Below, piece after piece: positions 46,608 to 56,021 of a stretch of 64,000 bases of DNA. Positions within the stretch are counted from its first letter, which is position 1. Each line of letters starts with the position of its first letter. The notes below the pieces were generated by a model. It was given only the letters and a program-made list of their open reading frames with translations, ran no database searches and was not told the origin of the DNA. The translations under genes and the position numbers were made by a program. Location of the stretch: NCBI RefSeq assembly GCF_024448955.1, contig NZ_JAMOIH010000017.1, forward strand, positions 54,224 to 118,223, in the 5' to 3' direction. Source of the DNA: Stutzerimonas stutzeri (GTDB lineage Bacteria > Pseudomonadota > Gammaproteobacteria > Pseudomonadales > Pseudomonadaceae).

Positions 46608-47480
46608 TTACGACTGAGGCTCGATCTGAACGGTTGGATCGACGGGTTGGTACGGCTGCAGTACGGTGTCGCGTTGCTCGCCAAGTACCCAGGCAAAGCC
46701 TGCGTACAGCATGCCCAGGCAGACCAGCGTGAAGAGAGCGACCAGCCACCAAGGCACGATGCGCACCAGGCGCCGACGCGTGTCGCGCAGGCCTTGCCAG
46801 TGCGGTGAAACCTCACGCGGCACGTCGCCACGCAGCTGGCGGATTTGCCGGTACAGGCTGTCGCGTACCGCTTCGAGTTCAAGCATGCCGCGCGGCAGTA
46901 CGCGGTACTTGCCCTCGAAGCCCAGCGACAGGCAGAGGTACATCAATTCCAGCATCGGTAGATGCTTGACCGGGTTGCGCGAGAGGCGCTCGAGCAGCTG
47001 GAAGAACTTTTCGCCGCCGAAGGTCTCGTTGTGAAAGCTCGACAGCAGGCTCATCTGCGACCATTCGCTCTCGTTGCCCCACGGCGTGGTGACCACCGCT
47101 TCATCGATGGCGGTGCACAGGACATAACGCGCAGCCATCACCTGGCTGCTTTCGGCGCCGTCGTGCAGAGCGCGGTGTTCGAACAGTTTGAGTTCGCTCG
47201 ATAGGCGCTGATTCAGCGCATGCATGTCCTCGCCTTCGAAGCTGTGCTTGAGCCGCACGACTTCGGAGAGCAGCGAGGAGGCCGCTGCTACTAGCGGGTT
47301 GAGGCTGATGTTGAAGGTTTCCGCCGGGCGCAGGCGAGCGGCGTAGATCATCCGCTCCTCGAGCTGCTCGAATTTGGGCGGCGCGCTGAAGTCGGTCAGC
47401 GGGCTTTGTGCCGGGGCGTCGCCGTGGCGATTGAGGATGACCGTCTTGTCGTCCTGTCCGTAGTCCATTTCTCTGATCAT
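46608..47480 (-). CDS. tssL: T6SS inner-membrane protein TssL (DotU)
   Basis: A 290-residue DotU/IcmH protein: a cytoplasmic helical domain (VLCTAIDEAVVTTPWG, FHNETFGGEKFFQLLERL, LELMYLCLSLGFEGKYR) and a single C-terminal transmembrane helix (WWLVALFTLVCLGMLYAGFAW) with a short periplasmic tail. No OmpA-like peptidoglycan-binding extension is present. It lies between tssK and tssM. Confidence 0.94.
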   Translation of the reverse strand: MIREMDYGQDDKTVILNRHGDAPAQSPLTDFSAPPKFEQLEERMIYAARLRPAETFNISLNPLVAAASSLLSEVVRLKHSFEGEDMHALNQRLSSELKLFEHRALHDGAESSQVMAARYVLCTAIDEAVVTTPWGNESEWSQMSLLSSFHNETFGGEKFFQLLERLSRNPVKHLPMLELMYLCLSLGFEGKYRVLPRGMLELEAVRDSLYRQIRQLRGDVPREVSPHWQGLRDTRRRLVRIVPWWLVALFTLVCLGMLYAGFAWVLGEQRDTVLQPYQPVDPTVQIEPQS

Positions 47481-47485
47481 GTCGG

Positions 47486-48817
47486 TCAGTTCCTGATCGC
47501 CCAGAATTTCAGCTCAAGCCCGGTGAATTCGCCGGACACGTGGAAGGCGAAGCCGCCGGAGCGCTCCAGTTGCGCCAGCTCCTCGGAGCTGAGCTCCAAG
47601 GCGAAGTAGGTCTTGCCGGAGTGGAACGGAATCTGCCGCGGTGCCACCGGCAGCGGTTTGACCTTGATCCCCGGCAGATGCAGGTTGACCAACTGGCGGA
47701 TGCGCTCCACCGGGCCGACCTTCAGGTGTGCCGGCAGGCGTGTGCGCAATTCTTCGGAGTCGCACTGGGCGCTGGCGGCCAGCACGAACGAGGCACTGCC
47801 GAGCAGTTTGTGGTCGTGTAGCGGCGAGACCTGGATGCCGTACTGGCGTTGCTGTAGCAGCAGTTCGATGGCGTGTTGCTCGAGCACCATCGACAACACC
47901 TGGCGGATCGCATCCATCAGCTTGCGGAACGACAGCCCCTGGTCGTTGTGCAGATAGCGGCCGTCGAGGCGCGGGCGCTTGGTCTCGCTGGAGAAGGTGG
48001 CCAGTTCGCCGAGCAATCCCAGTAGCTCACGATAGATCTGTTCGGGATGCACCCGGTCGATGCCTAGGTAATGACGCAGCACCGGCTCGTAGCGGTTGAT
48101 CAGCTGCAGCATCATGAAGTCGCCAACCTCGGCACCGCCAACCTTGCCGGTAGCGCGGATGCGTTCGGCGAGGATGTCGCCGCGATGGCCGAGCATGCTG
48201 ATCACTTCCTTCAGACAGGACAGCAGATAGCTCGATGCCTGGAAGTCGATGAAGGTCGGAATGTATTCGGGGTCGAGGCTGATGACGCCATCAGGGGTGG
48301 TGTCGAGGATGTCGCAGAGCTTGAGCTTCACATAGGCCTGATCACTCTGCTGCTCGCCGAGCAGCAGGCGAAAGTCCGGACGGGCGGTGCTGACCTGGCT
48401 GCTGCTGGCGTCACCGGCGTTAGAATCGGCGACCTCCTCGTCGACGGCGGTGTAGCGCGCCAGCACGTCTTTCTGTTCCGCTCGACGGCTCTCGATATGG
48501 TTGCCGGTGACCAGCGGCAGCGCCAGATAGACCGGGGTATTGCTAGTGTTGGGCGACACGTCCACGGCCAATGGCTCACGCTCGGCGCCGATCTCGAACA
48601 GGCTGCCATCAGGAAGGAGGCCGCTGGCCTGGCTGAGTACTAGCTTGCCCATGTTGAGAAACTGACGGTCAATCTCCAGCCCGAAGAACCCCCAGGCGTA
48701 GTGGCCGAGTTTCTGCGTACGTAACTTGAGCTGCGCGTCGTAATGACGGTCGTTTTGCTGGAAGTGCTGCGGGCGCAGCAGCATGCCCTCCTGCCAGACC
48801 ACTCTGTTCAGGCTCAT
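47486..48817 (-). CDS. tssK: T6SS baseplate protein TssK
   Basis: A 443-residue TssK: VVWQEGMLLRPQHFQQNDRHY at the N terminus is the family hallmark. The body includes LPLVTGNHIESRR, VYLALPLV and the C-terminal LKVGPVERIRQLVNLHLPGI. TssK trimers connect the baseplate to the TssL/TssM membrane complex. The start is 4 bases after the tssJ stop. Confidence 0.95.
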   Translation of the reverse strand: MSLNRVVWQEGMLLRPQHFQQNDRHYDAQLKLRTQKLGHYAWGFFGLEIDRQFLNMGKLVLSQASGLLPDGSLFEIGAEREPLAVDVSPNTSNTPVYLALPLVTGNHIESRRAEQKDVLARYTAVDEEVADSNAGDASSSQVSTARPDFRLLLGEQQSDQAYVKLKLCDILDTTPDGVISLDPEYIPTFIDFQASSYLLSCLKEVISMLGHRGDILAERIRATGKVGGAEVGDFMMLQLINRYEPVLRHYLGIDRVHPEQIYRELLGLLGELATFSSETKRPRLDGRYLHNDQGLSFRKLMDAIRQVLSMVLEQHAIELLLQQRQYGIQVSPLHDHKLLGSASFVLAASAQCDSEELRTRLPAHLKVGPVERIRQLVNLHLPGIKVKPLPVAPRQIPFHSGKTYFALELSSEELAQLERSGGFAFHVSGEFTGLELKFWAIRN

Positions 48818-48820
48818 TAA

Positions 48821-49309
48821 TCAGTTCCCCTTCGCGAGTGGGTCGACGGTCTGGATGCCCTGCTCGTCGAGGGTCAGCTCGATGCGGTTCTGCGCCTTGT
48901 GCTGCAGCGGGATGACGAAACGCCAACTGGCTTCCGGCAGGTCGCGGTAGGCGGCCAGTACACCGACATAGCGGCTGTGTTCTTGCACGAATAACTTGAG
49001 ATCGCGCTGCTCGCCGGGGCGTAGTTCCAACTCTTCCTGAATCACCAGGTCCGGTGACAGGGCTTCCTTTGGGCGCTGGTAGAGCGAGAAGAAGTCAGCG
49101 TTCTCGAAGGCCACCGGATGCGTGAGTTCGATCAGGCGTATCACGATGGGCGATGGGCGGCCGTTGAGGTCGGGATTGAGCCGGTCGCTGCCCTGCAACG
49201 ACAGGTCCAGCTTGGTCAGATGGGAATTGGGCGAGAGCGCCGAGCAGCCAGCGAGCGCGGCCAGCGCAGCAAGCACCGCAGCGGAAAAAAAGCGAGACAT
49301 GGACATCAT
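48821..49309 (-). CDS. tssJ: T6SS outer-membrane lipoprotein TssJ
   Basis: A 162-residue lipoprotein: signal MSRFFSAAVLAALAALAGC with Cys22 lipidated, then a transthyretin-like domain (IVIRLIELTHPVAFENADFFSLY, LRPGEQRDLKLFVQEHSRYVGVLAAYRDL). It docks to the periplasmic end of TssM. Its start overlaps the fha stop by four bases. Confidence 0.93.
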   Translation of the reverse strand: MMSMSRFFSAAVLAALAALAGCSALSPNSHLTKLDLSLQGSDRLNPDLNGRPSPIVIRLIELTHPVAFENADFFSLYQRPKEALSPDLVIQEELELRPGEQRDLKLFVQEHSRYVGVLAAYRDLPEASWRFVIPLQHKAQNRIELTLDEQGIQTVDPLAKGN

Positions 49310-50499
49310 CCTTGAAGGTCGGTGTTGAGCGTCGCGATCAGGCGCACCTGCTCCTCGTAAGCCTGGGCAAAGTCGCGTGTAAATTGCCGTTCGCTCCAGT
49401 CGTCGTCGCGCTGCATGGCTTGATGCAGTCGCCGATAGGCGCGCCAGCGGCCGCCGGAGGTGGTAATTAGTGGTTTATTGTCACGCTCGAAACGCAGTGC
49501 CAATTGCTCCGGTGAGAGTTGCTCGAACATGCCCTTGATGGCGGCCCGGCTGGCGGCCAACATCGCCACCTGATGCGCCTGCAGATCCCGATAGGCACGC
49601 CCTACGGCTTGCTCTGCCGGCAGCTGGCCGGCTTTGCCGCCGCGCAGCAGAAGGCTCAGCGCTTCGCCACTGTCGATGCTGTGCTTGAGCGGGTTATTGC
49701 CGGCGCTCTGCATGGTGGTCAGCGACAGACGCAACTCGTTTTTCAACTCGCCACGGGTGCGCAGCGCCTGCTGTAGTCCGCCGACGCTCTGCTTGAGCAG
49801 GCTCGCCGCCTTTAGCGCCAGCGCTTGGCGTGCCTGCTCGTCGAGATCGTGCAGGCTGACGCCTAGCGCCTCGCCGAATCGCGTCCAGAAGTCCGGCGGC
49901 AGACGTTCGAGTTCGGGCGCGGCCTTGGGTTGGGCGGCTGGGGCTGGCATCACCAGTTCGGGAATCTGCAGATTTTCTTCGTCGATCTGTGCGTAGTCAC
50001 GTTGTTGCGCCTGGGCTCGAGACGGGGCGAGCACGGCGGTAAGGTCGTCCACCTCGGCGTATACGCGCTCCTGCTGGTCCATTGCGGTCAGCGGGTCGAG
50101 GTCGAGAAAGGCATCGTCGGGAATGATGCTGCCGGCTGGCTGCGGGCGCCCGATGTCACCTGCGAAAGAGGCTGGATCCTGGATCAACCGAGCGCGGATC
50201 TCGAAGTCACCCAGGCAGTAAACGCTGCCGTGCTCGATTCGCTGCGCCCGGCCCTTTTCCAGGCTGGCGCCGGTGTCCTTGAGCTGAATGCCGTTGCTGC
50301 TGGTGTCGGTGAGGAAGAACGCGCCGTCCCGGTAGCTCACCTCGGCGTGGCGGCTGGATAACACGCGCTTGCGGTCCGGGATTACCCAGTCGCAATCCTC
50401 GGCACGGCCAATGATGCCGCCGGCCTGCTTGAAGGTTTTGCTGCTAATGAGGCCCGGTACGAATTGCTGCGCACTGACCATATCGAAAACCAGTTCCAT
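49306..50499 (-). CDS. tagH: T6SS FHA-domain protein (TagH/Fha2-like)
   Basis: A 397-residue protein with an N-terminal FHA domain (about 15-95: GGIIGRAEDCDWVIPD, LSSRHAEVSY, DTSSNGIQL) that binds phosphothreonine. A middle linker precedes a C-terminal helical domain typical of T6SS TagH (LPPDFWTRFGEALGVSLHDL...RFERDNKPLITTSGGRWRAYRRLHQ). It is the expected target of the kinase/phosphatase pair encoded downstream. Confidence 0.9.
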   Translation of the reverse strand: MELVFDMVSAQQFVPGLISSKTFKQAGGIIGRAEDCDWVIPDRKRVLSSRHAEVSYRDGAFFLTDTSSNGIQLKDTGASLEKGRAQRIEHGSVYCLGDFEIRARLIQDPASFAGDIGRPQPAGSIIPDDAFLDLDPLTAMDQQERVYAEVDDLTAVLAPSRAQAQQRDYAQIDEENLQIPELVMPAPAAQPKAAPELERLPPDFWTRFGEALGVSLHDLDEQARQALALKAASLLKQSVGGLQQALRTRGELKNELRLSLTTMQSAGNNPLKHSIDSGEALSLLLRGGKAGQLPAEQAVGRAYRDLQAHQVAMLAASRAAIKGMFEQLSPEQLALRFERDNKPLITTSGGRWRAYRRLHQAMQRDDDWSERQFTRDFAQAYEEQVRLIATLNTDLQG

Positions 50500-50519
50500 G
50501 GCTTTTTTCTCCTGGCAGA

Positions 50520-50654
50520 TCAGTTGCCGCGAGACGATGCCTGCGGATCACCCAGCGGGCGATACTCATCGTCGTTGAACTTGTAGTTGCCGGAGCAACC
50601 GGTAAGGGCGAGGGATGCAGCGAAAAAAACGAGGGCGCAATAGCGGACTAGCAC
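50520..50654 (-). CDS. Very small T6SS-cluster lipoprotein (OrfX-like)
   Basis: A 44-residue reading frame: MLVRYCALVFFAASLALTGC, then a 25-residue polar tail (SGNYKFNDDEYRPLGD...). The start is GTG with a perfect AAGGAGG seven bases upstream, stronger than most sites in the operon. LTGC is a complete lipobox with Cys20. It sits between sfa and fha, the position of the small orfX in P. aeruginosa HSI-II (PA1664, from recall). Its role in secretion is not known; mature size after processing would be only 25 residues. Confidence 0.8.
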   Translation of the reverse strand: MLVRYCALVFFAASLALTGCSGNYKFNDDEYRPLGDPQASSRGN

Positions 50655-50734
50655 GCGATTTCCTCCTTGAAAGCGTGTGGGCGGACGGCCCCGCTAACGC
50701 AAATGGCGAGGCGGGACGGAGGCCGTGCATTAAA

Positions 50735-50762
50735 GTTCACCCGCCTGCTCGCGTGGGTGAAC
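50735..50762. promoter_or_regulatory. Inverted repeat in the sfa-orfX gap
   Basis: GTTCACCC (50735-50742) and GGGTGAAC (50755-50762) form an 8-bp perfect stem, extendable by one G-U and one C-G pair, within the 232-base gap between the sfa stop and orfX. It may be a transcript end for the upstream half of the cluster, or an operator. No clear -24/-12 promoter was found in the gap. Confidence 0.45.
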
Positions 50763-50886
50763 AAGGTCACGAAAAAGGGCGGGGTTGGCTTGGAAACGAG
50801 AGCTATGACTAATAAGCGCTGCATCATCCACGCCGGACGTTTGTTCAGGTTGGTATCAGCGATCTGAAGGGCCTGGTTTCTTTAGC

Positions 50887-52431
50887 TCAGAGATCGCTGA
50901 CGCTGACGCCCAGCCGGTCCATGCGATAGAGCAGCGTCCGGCGCGGCAGGCCCAGTTCGCGGGCTGCCTGACTCTGATTGCCGCCATTCTTGCGTAGGGA
51001 ATCGATCAACAGGCTGCGCTCGACTCGCTCCAGCCGCTCGCGCAGGTTGAGGGTGCTGTCGAGCGCGTTTTCCACAGTGCGCAGGTTGAAATGCTCCGGC
51101 AGCAATTCCCCGCCATCACAGAGCAGTACTGCGCGTTCGACAAGCCCCTTGAGTTCGCGCACATTGCCCGGAAAACCATAGCCGGCGAGCTGCTCCAATG
51201 CGGAGTCCGACCAACGCACCGCATCGCGCTGCAGGAAGCTGCAGGCCTTTTCTGCAAAATGCCGGGCCAGGCGCAGGATGTCCTGGTCGCGCTCGCGCAG
51301 GGGCGGCAGTTCGACGGGGAACAGCGAGAGTCGGTAATAAAGGTCCTCACGGAAGCGGCCCTGCTCGACGCGCTTGAGCAGATCCTGATGCGTTGCGGCG
51401 ACGATGCGCACGTCGACCTTGTGGATGCGCGTGCTGCCCAGCGGTCGGACTTCGCCCTCCTGCAGGACCCGCAACAGCTTGGCCTGCAGGGTCAGCGGCA
51501 TGTCGCCGATTTCATCGAGGAACAGCGTGCCGCCGTCGGCTGCGTCGAACAGACCTTCGTGGTCGCGCTCGGCGCCGGTGAAGGCGCCCTTGCGATAGCC
51601 GAACAGCTCGCTTTCGAGCAGATGCTCGGGCAGCGCCGCGCAGTTTTGCACGACGAATGCCTGGCTGCGGCGTGCACCGCAATCATGGATGGCACGAGCA
51701 ACCAACTCTTTGCCGGTACCGGTCTCGCCAGTGAGAAGCACACTGACCGGATTGTGCAGGACCTTTCCGATCAGCCTATAAACGGCGCGCATGCGCGGAC
51801 TGTCGCCGATCAGTCCGTAATCGCTGGCGCACGGTCGTGCTGTTGGGATTTGCGCGAGGGAGGGCTGTGTCGCACCGTGCAAACGATGCAGCAGCTGCAC
51901 TTGGCCAAGCGCGAAGCGGCCCAGGTTGGCGAGGCTTTGCGCCGCGTCACTGAGATCGCGGTCCACGGTATTCGCTGCCACCAGCAACCCGGCGGCATGG
52001 CCCTGTGCATCTTGCAAAGGTAGGCACAGCAGGCTGCGCCACGGCCGCGCTGACTCGGGTAGAAATCCGGTCTGGTGCAGGCTGGTGTCGAGCGTAGCGA
52101 GGCTCAGTGGACGATTCTGATTGAGGCAATATTGCAGCAGCTGTTCGCCGTCATAGTCGCTTGGCAGGCTCGCGGCCTCGTGCCGCTGCTGTTTGCCTTC
52201 GAACCATTCGGCCGACAGCATCAGGCGGGTATGGGTTGCATCGAGCAGATACAGTTGGGCGAGCGGGCAGTCGGTCAACTGCGCCGCGATCTCAACCAGC
52301 CCATCCAGCCAATCGTTGGAATCGGACGTGCAGGACAGCTGGGCGAAGCGGCCCAGGAGCGCATCGGCGTCCAGCGAGGATGGCGATTCGGCGAATACCG
52401 CCTTAAGCGAACTCACAGACGACCGTCCCAT
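50887..52431 (-). CDS. Sigma-54-dependent activator of the T6SS cluster (Sfa-like)
   Basis: A 514-residue enhancer-binding protein: an N-terminal GAF-like domain (about 20-170), a central AAA+ domain with Walker A GETGTGKE, the sigma-54 contact loop GAFTGA ([14 protein letters not shown]) and Walker [12 protein letters not shown], and a C-terminal Fis-type HTH ([20 protein letters not shown]). ATG at 52431 overlaps the clpV end by 29 bases; GTG at 52415 is an alternative. The position after clpV matches sfa2 of P. aeruginosa HSI-II, which controls T6SS/hcp expression with sigma-54. Confidence 0.9.
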   Translation of the reverse strand: MGRSSVSSLKAVFAESPSSLDADALLGRFAQLSCTSDSNDWLDGLVEIAAQLTDCPLAQLYLLDATHTRLMLSAEWFEGKQQRHEAASLPSDYDGEQLLQYCLNQNRPLSLATLDTSLHQTGFLPESARPWRSLLCLPLQDAQGHAAGLLVAANTVDRDLSDAAQSLANLGRFALGQVQLLHRLHGATQPSLAQIPTARPCASDYGLIGDSPRMRAVYRLIGKVLHNPVSVLLTGETGTGKELVARAIHDCGARRSQAFVVQNCAALPEHLLESELFGYRKGAFTGAERDHEGLFDAADGGTLFLDEIGDMPLTLQAKLLRVLQEGEVRPLGSTRIHKVDVRIVAATHQDLLKRVEQGRFREDLYYRLSLFPVELPPLRERDQDILRLARHFAEKACSFLQRDAVRWSDSALEQLAGYGFPGNVRELKGLVERAVLLCDGGELLPEHFNLRTVENALDSTLNLRERLERVERSLLIDSLRKNGGNQSQAARELGLPRRTLLYRMDRLGVSVSDL

Positions 52432-55003
52432 CAGCGTCGAGCGTGGCGTGCACTTGAGTAAGCGCTTCGCCGCCGGCCATCGCATCGAGCAGGCGATCAA
52501 CGACCTGCGGCTGCAGGTATTGGTCGATCAGATGATCGATCAGGCGCGCGCCGCTGTCGCTGTGGGTGCAGCGCTCGGCCAGGTCGTTCACCAGTGCTTC
52601 GCAGTGGCTGAAGCGCAGTTGGCGCCGGGCCAGGCGCTCGCCGAAGCGCGACAGCTTGAGCGCCACCAGTTCTCTGAGTATCTCGCCCTGCACCGGGTAG
52701 TAGGGTACGACGCGCATGCGGGCGAGCAGCGCCGGTTTGAAGTGCTGGGTCAGGGCAGGGCGGATGGCCAGTTCCAGCTCTTCGGCCGCCGGCTGCTGGC
52801 CGCCCTGGCAGAGGTTGGCGATACGGTCGCTGGCCAGGTTGCTGGTCATCAGAATCAAGGTGTTGCGGAAGTTGATTTCACGGCCCTCGCCATCATTGGC
52901 TACGCCCTTGTCGAAGATCTGATAGAAGATGTTCATCACGTCCGGGTCGGCTTTCTCGACCTCGTCGAGCAGCACCACCGAGTAGGGTTTCTGCCGCACC
53001 GCCTCGGTCAGCATGCCGCCTTCGCCATAACCCACGTAGCCGGGTGGCGCACCGATCAACCGGGATACGCTGTGCTTTTCCTGGAATTCCGACATGTTGA
53101 TGGTGGTCAGGAAACGCTCGCCGCCGTACAGCAGGTCGGCCAGCGCCAGGGCGGTTTCGGTTTTGCCGACCCCGCTCGGGCCGACCAGCAGGAACACGCC
53201 AACCGGCGCATCCGGCTTGTTTAGACCGGCGGCGGTGGCGCGCATCGAGCGGTCCAGCGCTTCGATGGCTTGCTCCTGGCCCCGTACGCGTCGGCGCAGG
53301 TCGTCGGCGAAGCTGAGTACCTTGCTGTTGTGCTCGCGCGCCAGTTGAGAAAGCGGCACGCCGGTCCAGTGGCTGATCACCTCGGCCACCAGGCGCGGGC
53401 AGACTTCGTAGCTCACCAGCCGTTCGGCGACCTGGGCGCCGGCGAGTTTGGTCTGGATAACACGCAGCTCGGCTTCGAGCTGTTCGAGGTCGGGTCGCGC
53501 TTCTTCGTCGGTCTCGATTTCGGGGTTCAGTCGAGCGGCAGCGCATTGCTTGCGCAACTCCAGCAGGCGCTCGGCGAGGTTGCGTTGAGCTGACCAGCGG
53601 GTCTCCAGCTCTTCGAGTTCGGCGCGGGCACTGGCCAGGCGGGTTTCCAGACAGTTCAGCCCATCGGTTTCGATCTGCAGACCGGCGTCCAGATCGCGGC
53701 GCAGTGCCAGCCCCTGACGCTCACCTTCGGCGATTTCGCCACGCAGACGTTCCAGCGCTTCCGGCGCGGCCGCCAGGCTGATACGTACCCGGGCGCAGGC
53801 GGTGTCGAGCACGTCCACCGCCTTGTCCGGCAGCTGGCGCCCGGCGAGGTAACGGGCCGATAGCTCGGCGGCGGCGACCACGGCGTCGTCGCGCAGGTAG
53901 ATGCCGTGGCTCTTTTCGTAGACCGGCGCGAGGCCGCGAAGGATGGTCACGGCTTCGTCGACGGTGGGTTCGTGCAACTGGACGGGTTGGAAGCGGCGGG
54001 CGAGGGCGGGGTCTTTCTCGAAGTATTTCTTGTATTCGCTCCAGGTGGTGGCGGCGATGGTGCGCAATTCCCCTCGCGCCAGGGCCGGCTTGAGCAGGTT
54101 GGCTGCATCGCCACTGCCGGCCTGACCACCGGCGCCGATCAGGGTATGGGCTTCGTCGATGAACAAGATGATCGGCTTGGGCGAGGCCTTGACCTCGTCG
54201 ATCACTCCCTGCAGGCGGCGTTCGAACTCGCCCTTGACACTCGCGCCGGCTTGTAATAGGCCGAGGTCCAGGCACAGCAGCTCGACGCTCTTGAGCGCGT
54301 CCGGCACCTCTCCGTGGGCGATGCGCAGCGCCAGGCCTTCGACGATGGCAGTCTTGCCGACACCGGCTTCGCCAACCACGATCGGGTTGCTCTTGCGGCG
54401 ACGGGCGAGGATGTCGATCATCTGGCGGATCGCCGCGTCGCGACACAGTACCGGGTCTAGCTTGCCGTCGCGTGCCTGTTGGGTGAAGTTGTGGGTGAAG
54501 CGCGACAGGTTGGATTCGCCCGCTGGCGCTGCCTTGCCTGGAGCAGCCTGCGGCTGCTGCGCCAGCGCGAACTCGCGTAGACGCTCGGCATTCAGGCGCG
54601 CCAGCAATGGCTGGTAATGGCTGCCGGCGTAGCGCATCGGGTTGCGCAGCAGCGCTAGGATCAGCGCGGCCTGGTCGATCTGGCTCTGGCCCAGTTCGAG
54701 ATTGCCAACCAACAGGGCGTCTTGCAGCCACTGCACCAGTTCCGCGGAAAACACCGGGTTGCGCGATTCACTGTGCTCACCGCGCGGCTGCAGTGACTGG
54801 GCCAGCGTGCCCGGTTCGATGCCGGCGTCTTGCAGAGCACGCGCGAGCAAGCCTTCGGGGCGTTCCAGCAGGCCCAGCAGCACATCTTCGACCAAGATCT
54901 TGCTGCCGCCCCGCGTTACACAGCGTTCGGCTGCGACTTCCAGGTCGCGCTTGGTCTCGGAATCGAGGGCCTGGACCAATTGTTGGAGATCTACATTAAT
55001 CAT
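52403..55003 (-). CDS. clpV: T6SS AAA+ unfoldase ClpV (TssH)
   Basis: An 866-residue ClpB/ClpV ATPase. ATG at 55003 ([14 protein letters not shown]) has AAGGAAG upstream. The N domain is followed by the first ATPase (GEAGVGKT, 211-218), a middle coiled region (about 400-510) and the second ATPase (GPSGVGKT, about 610) with [17 protein letters not shown]. ClpV disassembles contracted TssB/TssC sheaths for reuse. It lies 10 bases after tssG and overlaps sfa. Confidence 0.96.
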   Translation of the reverse strand: MINVDLQQLVQALDSETKRDLEVAAERCVTRGGSKILVEDVLLGLLERPEGLLARALQDAGIEPGTLAQSLQPRGEHSESRNPVFSAELVQWLQDALLVGNLELGQSQIDQAALILALLRNPMRYAGSHYQPLLARLNAERLREFALAQQPQAAPGKAAPAGESNLSRFTHNFTQQARDGKLDPVLCRDAAIRQMIDILARRRKSNPIVVGEAGVGKTAIVEGLALRIAHGEVPDALKSVELLCLDLGLLQAGASVKGEFERRLQGVIDEVKASPKPIILFIDEAHTLIGAGGQAGSGDAANLLKPALARGELRTIAATTWSEYKKYFEKDPALARRFQPVQLHEPTVDEAVTILRGLAPVYEKSHGIYLRDDAVVAAAELSARYLAGRQLPDKAVDVLDTACARVRISLAAAPEALERLRGEIAEGERQGLALRRDLDAGLQIETDGLNCLETRLASARAELEELETRWSAQRNLAERLLELRKQCAAARLNPEIETDEEARPDLEQLEAELRVIQTKLAGAQVAERLVSYEVCPRLVAEVISHWTGVPLSQLAREHNSKVLSFADDLRRRVRGQEQAIEALDRSMRATAAGLNKPDAPVGVFLLVGPSGVGKTETALALADLLYGGERFLTTINMSEFQEKHSVSRLIGAPPGYVGYGEGGMLTEAVRQKPYSVVLLDEVEKADPDVMNIFYQIFDKGVANDGEGREINFRNTLILMTSNLASDRIANLCQGGQQPAAEELELAIRPALTQHFKPALLARMRVVPYYPVQGEILRELVALKLSRFGERLARRQLRFSHCEALVNDLAERCTHSDSGARLIDHLIDQYLQPQVVDRLLDAMAGGEALTQVHATLDADGTVVCEFA

Positions 55004-55013
55004 TTCATCTTCC

Positions 55014-56021
55014 TTAATGAGTCTGGCCGCCCAGGGTGACCATGCCGTCGGCGCGTTCGCTGCCGAGCCAGCTGGTCCAGCCGAGGCGGCAGGGATTTTC
55101 GGCACCGATGCGCAGGTCGCGGATTTCGTCCCGGCGCAATTCCAGGCGGATGTCGTAGTCGAGCGGGTCACGCAGCGTGAAACGGACCAGCGCGCAGAGC
55201 GGCTGGTAACCGCTGCCCACGGGCAGAAATTCGTGGAAACGGTCCCAGCTCAGCTGACGGATATGGATACGGAACTTGCCGCCGCGATCACGTACTCGCT
55301 CGCCCAGCACCAGGCTTTCGCCGAGCTGGCTGTTGGCTAGGCCGAGGCGGTTCTGCTGCTCGGCAATGATCTCGACCTGGCGCTCTAGACACTGCTCGAT
55401 GCGTAGGTCGGCGTGTTTGAAGTAATAGCGCAGCACGGATTCGATCAGGGCGGCCGAATGTGCGCGCAGGCTGAGCAGGCCGAGATAGGGCAGCAGGCGC
55501 TTCCAGTTCAGCTCCGAGGCGGCGCGGATCTGCTCGCCGCCCAGCCCGATCAGCGCGAACAATTGCTCGGACAGCGGATCGCGCGCGCCGCTGGAAAAGC
55601 GCGCGTGGTAGCGATATTTCTGCCAGATCGGCAGCATCAAGCGCTGCAGGCGATTGTTGAACAGGTCAAGGAATTCACGCGTCGGGTTGCCCTCGGGGCT
55701 GTCACCCAATGCCTGATCGGCATAAAAAGCGGGTAGCGGCGAGCCGGCCCCGAACAGGCTGATCAGATTGATCCGCAGGCGTGCTCGCAACTCGCCGCGC
55801 TCTTCGAAGAACTCCACGCGATCAACGTCGCTGCCGGGAAAGCCTAGGCTCGGGTTGGCCTGGAACTCCAGGTGTTCGTAGAGCGACTCTTCGTCCAGAT
55901 CGGGGTGTGCAGTCTTCAGGCGGTCCATCACTAACAGCACACCCTGGAACAGGCTGTACTCGCGAATGCCCCGGCTGATCCGGTTTACAGCAGGGGCTGT
56001 TGCCCCATACGCGGCGTCCAT
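55014..56021 (-). CDS. tssG: T6SS baseplate protein TssG
   Basis: A 335-residue TssG: EYSLFQGVLLVMDRL, LEFQANPSLGFPGSDVDRVEFFEE, INLISLFGAGSPLPAFYADQAL, and FLDLFNNRLQRLMLPIWQKYRY are typical. It forms the wedge with TssF, TssE and TssK. Its start overlaps the end of tssF by 37 bases. Confidence 0.95.
   Translation of the reverse strand: MDAAYGATAPAVNRISRGIREYSLFQGVLLVMDRLKTAHPDLDEESLYEHLEFQANPSLGFPGSDVDRVEFFEERGELRARLRINLISLFGAGSPLPAFYADQALGDSPEGNPTREFLDLFNNRLQRLMLPIWQKYRYHARFSSGARDPLSEQLFALIGLGGEQIRAASELNWKRLLPYLGLLSLRAHSAALIESVLRYYFKHADLRIEQCLERQVEIIAEQQNRLGLANSQLGESLVLGERVRDRGGKFRIHIRQLSWDRFHEFLPVGSGYQPLCALVRFTLRDPLDYDIRLELRRDEIRDLRIGAENPCRLGWTSWLGSERADGMVTLGGQTH

Noticed and set aside
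51091..52023. 310-codon plus-strand frame opposite the sigma-54 activator
   Set aside because: It is antisense to the conserved AAA+ domain; codon pattern supports only the minus strand.
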